Positions 15,779-24,934 of a stretch of 64,000 nucleotides of DNA are shown here, piece by piece. Source of the DNA: Clostridiales bacterium (GTDB taxonomy: Bacteria > Bacillota > Clostridia > Oscillospirales > Oscillospiraceae); contig CABIYX010000003.1 of assembly GCA_902363045.1 (NCBI GenBank), positions 70,553 through 134,552 of the forward strand, given 5' to 3'. The notes under the pieces are model-generated. The model was given only the letters and a program-made list of their open reading frames with translations. It was not told where the DNA came from and ran no database searches. A program made the translations under genes and the position numbers. The first letter of the stretch is position 1. Every line of letters starts with the position of its first letter.

Positions 15779-17644
15779 CTAGGAAAGATGCAGGATCCGG
15801 GCTATTTTTTCCCCCTTGGGCATGAGGGCGAGGTCCTCCCGGGTGATGGCCCGCAGGGCAATGATCAAAATCCCATACACCGCCACTGCCACCAGGATGG
15901 CGCAGATCACCGCCAGACCGTTGCCCGTCCGGCTCAGGCCCACGATCTTCTGGGTGGCCTGATCCAGCTCACACAGCTTCCCGGCAGCCATCAGCACCTT
16001 GGACAGCAGACCGTACACCGCCCAGGCCCCCAGACCCATCAGGGCGGAGGCCGCCGCCGGCTTGGCGAACACCTGGAAATAAGAGGGCCGCCGGGGGATC
16101 ACCCGGGCGATGACCACCAGGTCCAGCACCATGCACAGGGCAAAGCACAGGATATTGCCCATAGGGGCCCCATAGATCCCCATGCTGGGCACAACGACCA
16201 CATGGTAGTTGGTAAAGATCTTCACCACCCCGCCCAGCAGCATAATGGCCACCGGGAGGTTGACAAAGCCGTGGGCCTGGAGGATGGAGTTGCACACCAG
16301 CATCATACACACGAACAGGGTGGCCAGACCCAGTGTGGACAACAGGGGGCCGGCCAGGTCCGCGTTCAGACTGGGGAAGATCAGGGCCATGATGGGCTTT
16401 CCCAGCACATACAGCCCCACCGCCATGGGACAGGCCACCAGGGCCGTGATCCGCAGGGCGGAGCCGGTGATCCGTCCCGCGCCCCGGCGGTCCCGGCGGG
16501 CCAGCGCGCCCGAGACGGCGGGGATCACCGCCGCGGTCACCGCCGCCATCAGGGAGGTCGGCAGGTTATAGATATTCAGCGCTCCGTTGTAGTTGCCGTA
16601 GAGGGTGCGGCTGATCCCCTCCAGCGTGGTATGCAGGGCCATCGCGGCCTCCGCCTGCCCCCCCTGCCCCGCCATGCTCTGCTCCAGCAGGGCCATGGTG
16701 ACTGCGCTTCCCTGGGGCAGGGCGGCCTGCCACGCCTTCATGGCCTGCTCCAGATCGGTGAAGTCTACGATCCCCTGGTACAGCGCCCAGGTGTCCGGGT
16801 TTTCCAGCAAGGCCCGCTGGAGCTGTCCCTGGACTAGGGAACTGTCGATCACGGTGACGATGCCCACCATGGAGGAGCTGATGGTGATGGGCACGGCGAT
16901 CATCAGCAGGTCCTTCAAAATCTTGGCGGCGCCGTCCGGCCGGTCGTCGGACAGGTCCCCCTCCTGCCCCCGGGTGATGAGGAAGTTCATCAGCATATAG
17001 GCCAGGGCCACGATGGTGCCCACCGTCACGCCGGTGATGGCGCCCGCAGCGGCGTGGCTGGCGTCCGCGCCCTGCTTCACCAGCCAGTAGGCCAGACCCA
17101 GGCCCACCGTCAGCTTGCACAGGGCCTCGATGATCTGGGACACCGCGGTGGGGGTCATGCGGCCGTGTCCCTGGGCATAGCCCCGGAAGGCGGACAGACA
17201 GCCCACACAGATCACCGCCGGGGCCAGGGCCTTGATACCCGGGGCGGCCATGCTGTCGTGCATCAGACCGGCCAGCTGGTCGGCACAGAAGAACATCACC
17301 AGGAAGGACAGCACGCCCAGGGTCAAGAACAGGGCCATAGCCAGCCGGAAGGTCCGCCGGACCTGATTCTGACGGCCCAGGGCGTTGGCCTCGCTCACCA
17401 GCTTGGATACCGCCACCGGCAGTCCCGCGGTGGAGATGGTAAGCAGCACGGCGTAGATGTTATAGGCGTTGCCGAAGTCTGCGGTCCCCTGCTCGCCAAT
17501 GATGTTGAGCAGCGGGATCTTATAAAACAGACCGATCAGCTTGACCACCAGGATCCCGGCCGCCAGCACGGCGGCGCCGCCGAAGAAGGTATTCTGCTTC
17601 GGGCTCTGCGCCACGCGGCGCGGGGGATGGCTGTGTTGGGCCAT
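15779..17644 (-). CDS. MurJ/SpoVB-type polysaccharide flippase
   Basis: The 621-residue, very hydrophobic MOP-superfamily protein has about 14 membrane segments. It starts after a soluble N-terminus with NTFFGGAAVLAAGILVVKLI and contains GNAYNIYAVLLTISTAGLPV, which matches the SpoVB/YabM and MurJ group that flips lipid-linked oligosaccharides or lipid II across the membrane. The central loop at about residues 275-345 is unusually long and includes MALLEQSMAGQGG. The ATG at 17644 follows AAAAGGAGG. Its position before mazG supports the YabM/SpoVB assignment over MurJ. Confidence 0.92.
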   Translation of the reverse strand: MAQHSHPPRRVAQSPKQNTFFGGAAVLAAGILVVKLIGLFYKIPLLNIIGEQGTADFGNAYNIYAVLLTISTAGLPVAVSKLVSEANALGRQNQVRRTFRLAMALFLTLGVLSFLVMFFCADQLAGLMHDSMAAPGIKALAPAVICVGCLSAFRGYAQGHGRMTPTAVSQIIEALCKLTVGLGLAYWLVKQGADASHAAAGAITGVTVGTIVALAYMLMNFLITRGQEGDLSDDRPDGAAKILKDLLMIAVPITISSSMVGIVTVIDSSLVQGQLQRALLENPDTWALYQGIVDFTDLEQAMKAWQAALPQGSAVTMALLEQSMAGQGGQAEAAMALHTTLEGISRTLYGNYNGALNIYNLPTSLMAAVTAAVIPAVSGALARRDRRGAGRITGSALRITALVACPMAVGLYVLGKPIMALIFPSLNADLAGPLLSTLGLATLFVCMMLVCNSILQAHGFVNLPVAIMLLGGVVKIFTNYHVVVVPSMGIYGAPMGNILCFALCMVLDLVVIARVIPRRPSYFQVFAKPAAASALMGLGAWAVYGLLSKVLMAAGKLCELDQATQKIVGLSRTGNGLAVICAILVAVAVYGILIIALRAITREDLALMPKGEKIARILHLS

Positions 17645-17681
17645 GGGAAACCTCCTTTTCGTTCGGGGCGGAACGGGCCCG

Positions 17682-19004
17682 TCAGGCTCCGCCGCCCCTC
17701 ACGCTACCAAAAATCCGGGGCAGGGCATAGCTCTCCACCTCCGCGCGGATCTTCTCCAGATCCAGGGTGAAGAACTCTCCCTTCTCATATATGACCCGTC
17801 CCCGGGCCATATTCATCACCACGTTGGAGCCCCGGGCCGAATAGACCAGATCCTCCTCCACATCGTGGCAGGGGAACAGATTGGGCGCGGCCAGATCCAC
17901 CAGGATCAGGTCCGCCGTTTTGCCCGGAGCGATGACCCCGGTGTTCCGCCCCAGGGCCCGCGCCCCGTTGACGGTGGCCATCTCCAGGGCCTGCCGGGCG
18001 GTCACCGCCGTGGGGTCCAGGCCGATCCCCTTGTGGAGGATGGCGGCCAGCTTGATCTCCTCAAACAGGTCGTGGCTGTTGTTGGAGGCCACGCCATCGG
18101 TGCCCAGGGCCACGTTGACCCCACGCTCCAGCAGCCGGGGCACCCGGGCCGCGCCGGAGGCCAGCTTCAGGTTGGACACGGGGTTGTGGACGGCGGTGAT
18201 CCCCCGCCGGGCCATCAGCTCCATGTCCTCATCAGTCACCCAGACGCAGTGGGCGGCTGTGCCGCCATTGGCCCACACACCATATTGGTCCAGCAGGGCC
18301 ACCGGGGTCTTGCCGTATTTTTGGAGGCAGTTTTCATGCTCAGACCGGGTCTCGGACACATGGACGTGCATCCCCAGTCCGTGCTCCGCGGCATAGCCGG
18401 CCATCCACTCCCACAGGGGCGGGTTGGAGGTATACTCCGCGTGGATGGAGGCGTCCACCTTGATCTGGCCGTCCCCCGCGCCGTTCCACTCCTCCGTCAG
18501 GGCGATCTGGTTCCGGCAGTCCCCGCAGGCGTCCGGAGAAAAATCCTCCGGCGCGCCGAAATATACCCCGCCGCAGGACAGGTTGGCGCTGACGCCGGAC
18601 TCCAGCACCGTCCGGGCCACCGCGCCGGTGTGCATATACATATCCGCGATGCAGGTGGTGCCCGAGGCGATCATCTCCGCCAGGCCCAGGGCGGTCCCGG
18701 CAGCCACGCATCGGTCATCCAGCTTGGCCTCGGCAGGGAAGATATAGTCGTTCAGCCAGTGCTGAAGGTCGTGACCCCCGCCATAGCCCCGGAGCAGGGC
18801 CATAGGCACATGGGTGTGGCAGTTGACCAGGCCGGGCAGCAGAGCCTTGCCCTGTCCATCGATCACCCAGTCGAACTCCCCACGGGGATGCTCCTGGCCC
18901 ACAGAGGCGATCCGGGTCCCCTCCACCGCCACGCAGGCGTTTTGAAGCACAGGCCGGGCCGGGTCCATAGTCACAGCGGTGACATTTCGGAACAAGATTT
19001 TCAT
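17682..19004 (-). CDS. mtaD: Amidohydrolase: 5'-methylthioadenosine / S-adenosylhomocysteine deaminase family
   Basis: The 440-residue TIM-barrel amidohydrolase has the metal site LVNCHTHVPMALLRGYGGG, a second pair in GMHVHVSETRSEHENC, and the family-typical GTDGVASNNSHDLFEEIKLA. This last motif distinguishes MTA/SAH deaminases from guanine and chlorohydrolase relatives. The enzyme converts methylthioadenosine or SAH to the inosine form, which a nucleoside phosphorylase can cleave. The gene follows the phosphorylase gene by 7 nt, so a two-step salvage route is likely. Confidence 0.92.
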   Translation of the reverse strand: MKILFRNVTAVTMDPARPVLQNACVAVEGTRIASVGQEHPRGEFDWVIDGQGKALLPGLVNCHTHVPMALLRGYGGGHDLQHWLNDYIFPAEAKLDDRCVAAGTALGLAEMIASGTTCIADMYMHTGAVARTVLESGVSANLSCGGVYFGAPEDFSPDACGDCRNQIALTEEWNGAGDGQIKVDASIHAEYTSNPPLWEWMAGYAAEHGLGMHVHVSETRSEHENCLQKYGKTPVALLDQYGVWANGGTAAHCVWVTDEDMELMARRGITAVHNPVSNLKLASGAARVPRLLERGVNVALGTDGVASNNSHDLFEEIKLAAILHKGIGLDPTAVTARQALEMATVNGARALGRNTGVIAPGKTADLILVDLAAPNLFPCHDVEEDLVYSARGSNVVMNMARGRVIYEKGEFFTLDLEKIRAEVESYALPRIFGSVRGGGA

Positions 19005-19011
19005 AGAGACC

Positions 19012-19836
19012 TCACATTTTCCTCAAACAGGCCCGGATCAGGCCGGAGAATTTTTCCCGGGCAGCCTCAGCGGCGTCCAGCACCTCCTGCTCGGACAGGG
19101 GCTGATCCAGGATCCCCGCCGCCATGTTGGACAGCAGGGTCAGACCCAGCACCTCCATGCCGCAGTGGCCAGCCACAATGACCTCCGGCGCGGTGGACAT
19201 CCCCACCGCGTCGCCCCCCAGAATCCGGGCAGCCCGGATCTCCGCCGGGGTCTCATACTGAGGACCGTAGCAATAGAAATATACGCCCTCCCGCAGAGGG
19301 ATGTCCAGCTCCGCCGCCGTCTCCCTCGCCAGCTCCCGCAGGCGCGGGGTGTACAGGTGGGAGGCGTCGGGGAAGCGGACGCCGAACTCCGGCAGGTTCT
19401 CCCCCCGGAGGGGGGACTCGGAGAACATCTTGATCTGGTCGGTGATGAGCATCAGGTCGCCGGCCTTCCACTCCAGATTTACACAGCCGGCGGCGTTGGT
19501 GACCACCAGGGTATCACAGCCCAGCAGGCGCAGTACCCGGACGGCATAGGAGACCTCTTCATAGGAGTAGCCCTCATAGTGGTGCATCCGGCCCTGCATC
19601 ACAGCCACCCGCTGGCCCTCCAGCAGGCCGAACACCAGGCGTCCCTTGTGGCCCGGGGCGGTGGACGCCTTGAAATGGGGGATGTCCCGGTAATCCACCG
19701 CGATGGGGTCCTCCACCTCATCCCCCAGATAGCCCAGGCCGGAGCCCAGCACCATTGCGACCTTGGGAGTAAATTCCCCCAGCCGCTCCCGGAGCGCCCG
19801 GGCGCTCTCCTGATATTGCTCCATGGTAAAGTTCAT
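19012..19836 (-). CDS. Purine-nucleoside phosphorylase, trimeric type
   Basis: The 274-residue protein has the class I PNP signatures: VAMVLGSGLGYLGDEVED, GHKGRLVFGLLEGQRVAVMQ, GRMHHYEGYSYEEVSYAVR, and LVVTNAAGCVNLEWKAGDLM. It cleaves purine nucleosides with phosphate to the base and ribose 1-phosphate. It is encoded between a zinc-ribbon protein and MtaD with gaps of 13 and 7 nt, so these form one transcript. Inosine- or methylthioinosine-type products of MtaD are plausible substrates. Confidence 0.95.
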   Translation of the reverse strand: MNFTMEQYQESARALRERLGEFTPKVAMVLGSGLGYLGDEVEDPIAVDYRDIPHFKASTAPGHKGRLVFGLLEGQRVAVMQGRMHHYEGYSYEEVSYAVRVLRLLGCDTLVVTNAAGCVNLEWKAGDLMLITDQIKMFSESPLRGENLPEFGVRFPDASHLYTPRLRELARETAAELDIPLREGVYFYCYGPQYETPAEIRAARILGGDAVGMSTAPEVIVAGHCGMEVLGLTLLSNMAAGILDQPLSEQEVLDAAEAAREKFSGLIRACLRKM

Positions 19837-19849
19837 CGTCCGCTCCCTC

Positions 19850-20242
19850 TCACAGTCCGGCGCCGCAGCGGCGGCAGAATTGATCCTCTTTCCCGCATAC
19901 CGCGCCGCAGGCGGGGCAGGCCCGGGACTGGCGCAGGGCGGAGATCCGCTCCTTCAGCTCAGAGATCCTGGCGCTGAGGCCATCGGCCCGCTCCAGCAGC
20001 CCGGATACCTTGTCCCCCTCCTCGCACTGGCCCCGGTGGGCGTCGTACATGACCTGCCCCAGCTGGCGCAGGACGTCGTTGAACTCCCCGTTCAGGTCAA
20101 ACAGCTGCACATTCAGCTTGGCCACATCCACCATCTGGCCCGCCTTCTTTCCGGCCGCCCGGGCGGTCTGATTGGCGGCGTCCGCGGCCTCCGCCGCAGT
20201 GTCCCGGATCCGATCCAGCAGTTCCTTCACCTTGTCATCCAT
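19850..20242 (-). CDS. Zinc-ribbon protein with helical N-terminus
   Basis: The 130-residue protein starts MDDKVKELLDRIRDTAAEAA. It is helical and coiled-coil prone to about residue 105, and ends with a C-terminal zinc ribbon ACPACGAVCGKEDQFCRRCG (two CxxC pairs). Proteins of this shape are common in clostridia, often annotated as zinc ribbon domain-containing, and have no assigned function. It is the first gene of the pnp-mtaD transcript. Confidence 0.8.
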   Translation of the reverse strand: MDDKVKELLDRIRDTAAEAADAANQTARAAGKKAGQMVDVAKLNVQLFDLNGEFNDVLRQLGQVMYDAHRGQCEEGDKVSGLLERADGLSARISELKERISALRQSRACPACGAVCGKEDQFCRRCGAGL

Positions 20243-20502
20243 CGCGCGCGCTCCCTTCTGATCTGTCCATACAGCCTCCGTGTGGACGGACGGCCGTTCC
20301 GCTCCGTGTCCCGTTCCCTCCGGCGGCCCCGTTTCCCCATGTGTGCGGCGCACCGGACAGGGTATGCAAATTTTGGTCTTTATAGTTTACACCAATTCAG
20401 GTCAAAAAGCAACGGATACCACGGGAAACGCTGAAACTCTACGGAGCGTTTCTTGTATTCCGGCGTTTCTTCTGATATGCTGGTATTCGGAGGTGAGGGA
20501 AG

Positions 20503-21087
20503 ATGGACAATATACGGACCGGCGCGCTGATCCGCAGGCTCCGCCGGGAGCTGGGCCTGACCCAGCTCCAGCTGGCCGGCCAGCTGGGTGTGAGCGACAA
20601 GGCGGTCAGCAAATGGGAGCGCGGCCTTGGAAGCCCGGAGGTCTCCACACTGCCCCGGCTGTCCCAGGTGCTCGGGGTCGATCTGGCCCGGATGCTCCAG
20701 GGGGATCTGACCCCCAATGATCTGGTAGGAGGAAATATGAAAAAGCTGAACTATTACGCCTGCCCCGTATGCGGCGGGCTGACCTTCTGCACCGGCGCGG
20801 CAGAGGTATCCTGCTGCGGACGGAAGCTGTCCCCGCTGACGCCCCGCAAGGCAGCCACGGAGGAGAAGCTCCAGATGGAGGAGGTGGAAACCGACTGGTT
20901 CATCACCAGCAGCCACCCCATGCGGAAGGAGAACTATATCTCCTTTGTGGCCTTCGCCACAGGCGACCGCCTTCAGGTGATTAAGCAGTACCCCGAGTGG
21001 GACCTTCAGCTGCGCATCCCCCGCCGGGGGCACGGGATGCTGCTGTGGTACGCCCAGGCGGACGGCCTGCTGTACCAGCTTCTGTAA
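20503..21087 (+). CDS. XRE-type regulator with a desulfoferrodoxin-like C-terminal domain
   Basis: The 194-residue protein joins three parts. Residues 5-65 are an XRE helix-turn-helix (LGLTQLQLAGQLGVSDKAVS, then KWERG). Residues 85-110 hold a cysteine cluster YACPVCGGLTFC plus CCGRK, which looks like a metal-binding knuckle. The C-terminus contains SSHPMRKENYISFVAFATGD and ends near HGMLLWYAQADG, resembling the beta-sandwich of desulfoferrodoxin, where HPM and HYI histidines bind iron. Here the second His is Asn (ENYI), so the redox iron centre is probably incomplete. It may sense redox state or metal. Similar fusions occur in clostridia without known targets. Confidence 0.8.
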   Translation: MDNIRTGALIRRLRRELGLTQLQLAGQLGVSDKAVSKWERGLGSPEVSTLPRLSQVLGVDLARMLQGDLTPNDLVGGNMKKLNYYACPVCGGLTFCTGAAEVSCCGRKLSPLTPRKAATEEKLQMEEVETDWFITSSHPMRKENYISFVAFATGDRLQVIKQYPEWDLQLRIPRRGHGMLLWYAQADGLLYQLL

Positions 21088-21114
21088 CGGGCCCAAGACC
21101 GTTCCGCCACCGGT

Positions 21115-21144
21115 TGGACACCTTGACCCTTTTTATGGTATAGT
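21115..21144 (+). promoter_or_regulatory. Putative promoter of the ridA-comF operon
   Basis: TGGACA at 21115-21120, an 18-nt spacer and TATAGT at 21139-21144, about 120 nt before the RidA start. Confidence 0.5.
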
Positions 21145-21266
21145 AGAGGCAGACAGCCGGCGGCGGACGCCCGTTCTTCAACCGCTTCCGCAGCCAGCTT
21201 CCCCGGACCCGGCGCTCAAGCGGCCGCGGACCGGATCATCACAAAAATGATTGAGAGGTATTGCGT

Positions 21267-21686
21267 ATGAGCCAGAATCCCATTCCCCAGGGCAAGTACA
21301 AGCCCGCTGTCCGCCACGGCGACCTGATCTTTACCGCCGGGATGACCCCCCGCAAAAATGGCGTACTGCTGATGTCCGGCAAGATCACCCCGGACCGTCC
21401 CCTGGACGACTACCGGGAAGCGGTCATTCAGGCGGCCTCCAACGCGCTCACCGCTGCGCAGAACACCCTGAAGGAGGGGGAAAGGATCGTGCAGATCCTG
21501 TCTCTCACCGTCTATCTCAACGCCTCTCCCGACTACACCACCCACGCCAAGGTGGGCGACATCGCCTCCAACTGGCTGTATGAGCAGCTGGGCGAGGCCG
21601 GCATCGGCCCTCGGGCCGCCATCGGGCTGGCCACCCTCCCCGGAAACGCTCCAGTAGAGATCCAGCTGGTGGCCGCCGCCGGATGA
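21267..21686 (+). CDS. RidA-family enamine/imine deaminase
   Basis: The 139-residue protein has the YjgF/YER057c/UK114 fold: GDLIFTAGMTPRKNG, the internal EAVIQAASNALTAAQNTLKE, and the C-terminal GIGPRAAIGLATLPGNAPVE, where the Arg is the substrate-binding residue of the family. RidA proteins hydrolyse reactive enamines and imines formed by PLP enzymes to keto acids and ammonia. The LPGNAPVEIQ ending is nearer to the Rid4-Rid7 subgroups than to archetypal RidA, so the exact substrate is open. The ATG at 21267 follows GAGAGG, and comF follows 32 nt later. Confidence 0.9.
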   Translation: MSQNPIPQGKYKPAVRHGDLIFTAGMTPRKNGVLLMSGKITPDRPLDDYREAVIQAASNALTAAQNTLKEGERIVQILSLTVYLNASPDYTTHAKVGDIASNWLYEQLGEAGIGPRAAIGLATLPGNAPVEIQLVAAAG

Positions 21687-21718
21687 CCGCTCCGCCTTCT
21701 GCTGCAATGTGAAAGGGG

Positions 21719-22417
21719 GTGTCTCCCATCCAAACGCCCCAGCTTCCTCAATGGGCAAGCCGGGCGGGGACCTGGCTCCTGGACCTGCTGTTCCCCAAAA
21801 AGTGTCCCTTCTGCCAGCGTATTCTGGAGGATCCCCGCGCCCCGGCCTGCCCGGACTGCCAGAAAACGCTCCCCTGGCTGTCCGGCCGTGAGGCGGAGCG
21901 CCCTGTGGAGTTCACCTCAGGCTGCCTGTCTCCCCTGGCCTACCGGGGCAGGGTGCCCGACTCCGTCCACCGCTATAAATTCCCCGGGACCCCAAGCTAT
22001 GCCGGGGCCTACGGCCTGCTCATTGCCCAGTGTGTCCGGGACAACCGCGCCGCCCCTCTGGATCTGGTGACCTGGGTCCCCCTCAGTCCCAAGCGGAAAC
22101 GAAAGCGGGGCTTCGACCAGGCGGAGGCTCTGGCCCGGGCAGCTGCCCAGGAACTGGGGCTCCCTGTCCGCGGGACTTTGGAAAAGTTCCGGAACAACGG
22201 CCCTCAATCCCACCTCCACGAGGCGTCGGAACGCCGGGCCAATGTACTCGGGGCCTACCGCCTGCGGGAGGGCGCGGAGCCTGCCGGGCTGCGTATCCTG
22301 CTGGTGGACGACGTGGTTACCTCCGGCGCCACCCTCAGCGAGTGCGCCCGGCTCCTGCGCTCCGCCGGAGCCGCGGAGGTGCTCTGCGCCACGCTTGCCC
22401 AGGCCCGCAAAAGCTAA
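21719..22417 (+). CDS. comF: ComF-family protein
   Basis: The 232-residue protein has an N-terminal zinc knuckle (KKCPFCQRILEDPRAPACPD, then CQK) and a C-terminal phosphoribosyltransferase-like domain with the PRPP loop ILLVDDVVTSGATLSECARL. The RKRGFDQAEALARAAAQELG segment is typical. ComF takes part in DNA uptake and transformation in Gram-positive bacteria and assists ssDNA handling by the ComFA helicase. The start is a GTG at 21719. No comFA is adjacent. Confidence 0.92.
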   Translation: MSPIQTPQLPQWASRAGTWLLDLLFPKKCPFCQRILEDPRAPACPDCQKTLPWLSGREAERPVEFTSGCLSPLAYRGRVPDSVHRYKFPGTPSYAGAYGLLIAQCVRDNRAAPLDLVTWVPLSPKRKRKRGFDQAEALARAAAQELGLPVRGTLEKFRNNGPQSHLHEASERRANVLGAYRLREGAEPAGLRILLVDDVVTSGATLSECARLLRSAGAAEVLCATLAQARKS

Positions 22418-22459
22418 TCTTCCGTTTTTTTCCTGAAAAACTCACTTTTCCCCTCTGAA

Positions 22460-22488
22460 TTGCAAAATGTCTCGTTTTCTGTTATGAT
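22460..22488 (+). promoter_or_regulatory. Promoter of the phospholipase D-like gene
   Basis: TTGCAA at 22460-22465, exactly 17 nt, then TATGAT at 22483-22488. The 5' leader is about 150 nt and GC-rich, and I recognise no specific element in it. Confidence 0.7.
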
Positions 22489-22644
22489 GTCCACCATCAA
22501 AACCTGACAGGATCCGCCCCAGCCGCTCTGCTGCGGCCGGCGGTCCTCCGGGACCCTTCCAGGATCCCGTCCACAGTGTGCGCCGGGCCGGGCTGAACGC
22601 CTTCGGTTCGCTCCGCCGGGCCGGTGGGAAAGTGAGTCAAACAA

Positions 22645-24033
22645 ATGAAACGAATCGCGCGGTACCTCCTTTTTGCATTTCTCCTGTGGCTTTTGTTCCT
22701 GGTCCTGTCCATGGTCCTCCCGCCCCTGGTCCACAAAACAGCCGGGCCCGGAGACTGGGATGAGAAGTCCGGTATGATGGACGCCGCCCCGGAGCGGGTC
22801 CGAAGCATCGACGATAACCAGGACGCCCTGCTGTGGCGGCTCCGGCTCATCGAGGCTGCCCAGGAGCGTGTTATCCTGGCCACCTTCGACTTCTGGGACG
22901 GGGAGAGCGGCCGGGATATGATGGGCGCCCTCTGGAACGCGGCGGAGCGGGGCGTGGAGGTGCAGATCCTGGTGGACGGCCTCAACGGCGGAGGCAAGCC
23001 GCTCTCCAGCAGCGGCCTCTTCTGTCAGCTGGCCGCCCACGAGAATGTGGAGGTCCGGCTGTACAATCCCCTCAACCTGCTGACCCCCTGGAAAACCAAC
23101 TACCGGATGCATGACAAGTATCTGATCGCCGATGACCTGGCCTATCTCCTGGGAGGCCGGAACACCGATGACCGTTTTTTGGGGCGCTACACTGACGGGT
23201 ATAATGTGGACCGGGACATTCTGGTCTATGAGACAGAGCCCGGCCAGGGACAGTCCTACCGCCAGCTTCTGGACTATTTTGACCGGATCTGGTCCCTCCC
23301 CTGCTGCAAGGTCCTGGACCGGCCCGGCGAGGGAGAAGACCTGTCCCAATGCTATGAGGAGACAAGGGCCAGGTATCCCGAGGCGTTTGCCGCTCCGCTC
23401 ACCCAGACCGAGTGGGAGGCCGCCACTCTGGAGACAGAGGGGGTGGAGCTCTGGACCAACCCCATCGAGCCGGAGAACAAAAAGCCCATCCTCTGGGCCC
23501 GGATGATGGACGCCATGGCAAAGGCGGAGGAGGTCCTGGTCCAGACCCCCTATATCATTTGCAGCCGGGATATGTACAGCGATCTCCGGTCTGTCTGCGG
23601 CGGCGGCACCCGCACGGACATCCTGATCAACGCGGTGGAGATCGGCAGCAACCCCTTCGGCTGCACCGACTATTTAAACCAGAAGAAGCCCCTGCGGGAC
23701 ACCGGGGCGTCCATGTATGAGTACCTGGGGGACCAGGCCCTGCACACCAAAGCCCTGGTGGTGGGGGAGGATCTGACCCTCGCCGGCTCCTGCAACTTTG
23801 ATATGAGAAGCGTATATCTGGACACCGAGCTGATGCTGGCCATCCACAGCCCCCAGCTCAACGCCCAGATCCGCGGTCAAATCCAGGTGCTGAAAGAGCA
23901 GAGCCGCCGGATGGCCCCGGACGGCTCCATCACCGACGGCCCCGCCTATCAGCCCCGGGAGCAGGGGCTGGGCAAGCAGCTCACCTACGGTCTTCTACGG
24001 GTGGTCACCCTGCCCTTCCGGCATCTGCTGTGA
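22645..24033 (+). CDS. Phospholipase D-like / cardiolipin synthase-like membrane protein
   Basis: The 462-residue protein has an N-terminal membrane helix (residues 6-27) followed by two PLD repeats. The first has a full HKD motif, MHDKYLIADDLAYLLGGRNT. The second is HTKALVVGEDLTLAGSCNFD, in which the Asp of HxKx4D is Gly followed by Glu. Cardiolipin synthases transfer phosphatidyl groups between two phosphatidylglycerols, and other members are nucleases or phospholipases. The GRNTDDRF and AGSCNFDMRS blocks support the phospholipid group. It is transcribed alone with its own promoter and terminator. Confidence 0.85.
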   Translation: MKRIARYLLFAFLLWLLFLVLSMVLPPLVHKTAGPGDWDEKSGMMDAAPERVRSIDDNQDALLWRLRLIEAAQERVILATFDFWDGESGRDMMGALWNAAERGVEVQILVDGLNGGGKPLSSSGLFCQLAAHENVEVRLYNPLNLLTPWKTNYRMHDKYLIADDLAYLLGGRNTDDRFLGRYTDGYNVDRDILVYETEPGQGQSYRQLLDYFDRIWSLPCCKVLDRPGEGEDLSQCYEETRARYPEAFAAPLTQTEWEAATLETEGVELWTNPIEPENKKPILWARMMDAMAKAEEVLVQTPYIICSRDMYSDLRSVCGGGTRTDILINAVEIGSNPFGCTDYLNQKKPLRDTGASMYEYLGDQALHTKALVVGEDLTLAGSCNFDMRSVYLDTELMLAIHSPQLNAQIRGQIQVLKEQSRRMAPDGSITDGPAYQPREQGLGKQLTYGLLRVVTLPFRHLL

Positions 24034-24058
24034 CCGCTCCCATATCCGCATGATAAAC

Positions 24059-24103
24059 GCCGGAGCGCGCCATCTTTAGGACGGCGCGCTCCGGCGCTTT
24101 TTT
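24059..24103 (+). terminator. Terminator after the PLD-like gene
   Basis: The arms GCCGGAGCGCGCC-type (24059-24071) and its complement (24083-24097) are followed by a six-T run. Confidence 0.85.
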
Positions 24104-24221
24104 CTTCGTCCACATACAACTCCCGGCACTTCATGACCGCTTTGAGTTTCCCGCCACGCACTCGATGATGGCGCCCAGGCCGGAGGGACGTGCCGCCGCC
24201 ACAAAATATGCCGCCATTCAC

Positions 24222-24272
24222 TTGACAGGTGAACGATTGTTCACTATACTATGTGAGTGAACAATCGTTCAC
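24222..24272 (+). promoter_or_regulatory. TetR promoter with two mirrored operators
   Basis: The promoter is TTGACA (24222-24227), 17 nt and TATACT (24245-24250). A perfect palindrome GTGAACgattGTTCAC fills the spacer (24229-24244). A second palindrome GTGAACaatcGTTCAC lies just past the -10 element (24257-24272). The second is the exact reverse complement of the first, with centres 28 bp apart. Occupancy by the encoded TetR would block polymerase, so the operon is almost certainly autorepressed. Confidence 0.88.
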
Positions 24273-24291
24273 TGATTGGAGGGTCATGGTG

Positions 24292-24909
24292 ATGAATACG
24301 AAGGAAAAGATATTGGTAACTGCCTTGCGGCTTTTTGCCGTTTATGGATATGAAGCGGTTTCTGTCAGCCAGATCGCCGGGGAATTGGGCATAACAAAAG
24401 GCGCCTTATATAAGCACTATAAAAATAAGAGAGACATTTTTAACTGTATCTTTGAATATATCTGCCAACTGGATGTAGAGCGTTCCCGACAGAGCGGCGT
24501 TCCGGAACAGGACCATTCAGATATGCCGGAAGCATTTTCTCATGTATTGCCAAAAAGTTTAGCCGATTATATGAAAGCGCAGTTCCATTATTGGAGCGAA
24601 GATGAAATCGCCTGCAACTTTCGTAAAATGCTGACACTTGAACAATACAAATCTCCGGAAATGAGCGCTTTATATCAAAAAGTTCTCGTCAGCGGACCAT
24701 TAGAGTATGTTGAGCGTTTGCTTTGTGAAATGTCAGAAGGACGAGAGAAGCAACTGCCCTCTCCTCATGTGTTGGCAGTCGAGTTTTATTCGCCCTTTTA
24801 TCTGTTGCTCAGTATGTCCGATGGAGTAGATTGTAAAGAAGCAAAAGAGAAAATCGTCAAAAGCTATGAGTATTATATCGACAATTTCTTCAAAAGATAT
24901 TTTCCGTAA
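24292..24909 (+). CDS. TetR/AcrR-family transcriptional regulator
   Basis: The 205-residue protein has the TetR helix-turn-helix AVSVSQIAGELGITKGALYK with HYKNK at the N-terminus and a variable ligand domain after residue 50. Three in-frame starts exist. The ATG at 24292 has the correct 8-nt spacing from GGAGGG, whereas 24286 is too close. It begins the AT-rich operon with the RsgA-like and GNAT genes (25 and 17 nt gaps). The ligand is unknown. Base composition differs from the GC-rich genes on both sides, which suggests acquisition. Confidence 0.92.
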   Translation: MNTKEKILVTALRLFAVYGYEAVSVSQIAGELGITKGALYKHYKNKRDIFNCIFEYICQLDVERSRQSGVPEQDHSDMPEAFSHVLPKSLADYMKAQFHYWSEDEIACNFRKMLTLEQYKSPEMSALYQKVLVSGPLEYVERLLCEMSEGREKQLPSPHVLAVEFYSPFYLLLSMSDGVDCKEAKEKIVKSYEYYIDNFFKRYFP

Positions 24910-24934
24910 AACGGAATGAAGAAAGGAATTTATA

